A stretch of 64,000 nt of DNA from Hybos culiciformis. Lineage: Eukaryota > Arthropoda > Insecta > Diptera > Hybotidae. This document shows positions 62,394 through 64,000 of this stretch, piece after piece. The notes beneath the pieces were generated by a model. It saw only the letters and a program-made list of their open reading frames with translations, ran no database searches and was not told the origin of the DNA. Positions within the stretch are counted from its first letter, which is position 1. Every line of letters begins with the position of its first letter. Position numbers and translations under genes: made by a program. The DNA lies in assembly GCA_964007475.1 (NCBI GenBank), contig OZ023273.1, positions 144,681,308-144,745,307 on the forward strand, written 5' to 3'.

Positions 62394-62441
62394 ACTGGTG
62401 ATGCGTAACAAGTTTTTTGGCGCCATTGAAGCCGTAAATTT
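62394..62441 (+). repeat. Dispersed repeat, copy B (partner at 1227-1274)
   Basis: Second copy of the 48-bp family, also followed by a T-rich tract. Similarity to copy A may extend weakly upstream (CCAAT-AAGT-type sequence) but ends quickly downstream. It stands out as a normal-GC block in about 80% AT surroundings. Confidence 0.7.
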
Positions 62442-64000
62442 ACTTTTTTTATTTTATTAAGTACACAAAGTCTTTTTATTACAAAAAAAAAACAAGATAC
62501 AAAAATGTGTACAATGTACATTTATTTCCATATTATCTAGAGTGGGCCATGGTTTGCAAACTTAAGATTTTTCGGTTAAATACTCGTAAAACATAAATAA
62601 TTTAAACATTTTATGCAAATATTGTAAATAGAGTTATATGAAACTTTACTTTGAAAGGTTTGTATTTTTGTTTAGTTAGAATCAAGAAATTTTCTTTTTC
62701 GATTTTTGAAATTATTATATTTTAATTTTTAATAAATAATTAATGTAAAATTAATTAATAATATAAACAGTTCAGATGAAAAATATCGTTTTTCTGAAAC
62801 TCATCTACTGTAATAATATCTTGAATAATTATAAGTATTACCATTACCAGTACCATCAAATTCTTAAAGATATCCCTCAATAACCAATATTTAAAATTAC
62901 ATTAATTTCAGGAAAATAAAATAATTCATTCGATGGAAATATTTAAAATGTTTTGAATTGTTAAAAAATTATAATAAAAATAAGTTAGCAACAATGTATA
63001 TCAGAAAAAAATAAGATATCGTTAGATTTCTCGCATTAAGATATTATATAATTGAAATCTAAAATTTTTTTATTCATAAATTACTTTTCTTTTTCAATTT
63101 TCAATATATTTCAATAGCATGATTTTAAGTTACAGAGACTACGTTTCTCCCATATTCTCATGTTCCAAATGAGCAAACGTTTGCATGAGGAAGATATATT
63201 ATATATTATGATTAATATAAGTACATACATAATGCATACCCCAAATTTAATTTAAAGGGTATTAAAAAATTTATTTTGAACGGCCCACTCAATTTTCTAT
63301 CCAATTTATATTTCCAAATAAAAATTTTGCTATTACAAACAACATTATGAAATTTTCAATTTAAAGGATATTAATATTCATATTATGAAACATTGTATAT
63401 GTACATAATACGTTTATTAAGCTTAGAATTCAGTTTTCGTAATCACCTCTAGTTATTGAATTAAGAAGAAAATAATTATGGAATCTATAAATTCCTTTGA
63501 TAACCCTTTGTAGATTTTGTTCATAATATGTATCGAAAAAAATGTATTAAAAATAATGAAATACTTTTATTCCAATTTTTTATAAATGTTTTATTATATT
63601 CTACTTATTGTTTATAAAATTGCTGCTAAATCTTAAATTTACGCCGAATAGTTCCGAGGTTTCACCACATCTACTTGGCTTTAGCTATTCATAAAGTTTT
63701 AAATTCTTATTCCAATTTTTTCTACTCTCTTTCAATCTGTAAATTAAAAATGTTATTCATATTTAAAGTTTCCATCCTATTTTATACAATAGTTCAAGCC
63801 GTCCGTTTGCTTCTCAAGTATTTTTCTTTTAAATTATATTTTTTCCATTACATTGTAAGCGGATGATTGAATGTGATTTTCCACGAGATAATCAAATTTC
63901 ATATTTAACCAAAAAATTCACAAATGATATTTATTGGAAACAATAATTGAAAAAATTTCAATTTGTTGATCATTTTATATGTCGTGTCGTCATGATGAAT
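62442..64000. other. AT-rich DNA to the window end, no gene seen
   Basis: Short frames, such as one near 63675-63866, are hydrophobic and A/T-driven with no motif. Nothing recognised. Confidence 0.5.

Overview
The window is about 64 kb of very AT-rich eukaryotic DNA, dense in A/T homopolymers and ATA/ATT microsatellites. It holds spliced coding exons with GT-AG borders, a long first intron and many cut-and-paste and LINE transposons. The one recognisable cellular gene matches insect matrix metalloproteinase 2, so an insect is likely. Diptera is a guess from the Mmp2 resemblance and the base composition. A run of exactly 200 Ns (42551-42750) is a scaffolding gap of nominal length.

Left third (1-24953): the 5' part of an Mmp2-like gene on the minus strand. 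Exon 1 (24846-24953) gives the start codon and signal peptide. Exon 2 (6255-6356) and exon 3 (5316-5515) give the propeptide, with the PRCGVPD cysteine switch and a furin-type RVKR site. All three splice borders agree in phase. Intron 1 is 18,489 bp and intron 2 is 739 bp. The catalytic-domain exons are not in the window and must lie beyond position 1. The introns are loaded with DNA transposons whose ends can be placed to the base: four hAT-type insertions (2952-4066, 7130-7682, 19830-20835, 23734-24577) with perfect 8-bp target duplications, a Mutator-like element inside the first, a second element inside the third, a Harbinger-like MITE, a GC-rich fold-back element and a tRNA-derived SINE.

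Middle (24954-43550): the region upstream of Mmp2. The 26.6-28.0 kb block is extreme homopolymer sequence broken by short normal-complexity islands that could be leader or promoter. Beyond it lie a degenerate 15-bp repeat array, a candidate terminal exon of an unknown gene (36248-36381, minus), a near-perfect 60-nt hairpin (38145-38204), one hAT-type end, and a LINE. The LINE has a 5' ORF1, a matching target duplication on both sides, and the 200-N gap inside it.

Right third (43550-64000): no cellular gene recognised. It holds a 5'-truncated LINE reverse transcriptase relic fused to an 11-copy minisatellite, an interspersed repeat of unresolved class, a 470-bp inverted-repeat element carrying a 56-codon CxxC zinc-finger-like ORF, a 394-bp TTA-flanked MITE, and a 48-bp repeat also found 61 kb away at the left end of the window.

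Functionally this is one developmental protease gene with a transposon-rich first intron and upstream region. I found no operon, CRISPR array, rRNA or intact tRNA. Most short ORFs are translations of poly-A/T DNA.
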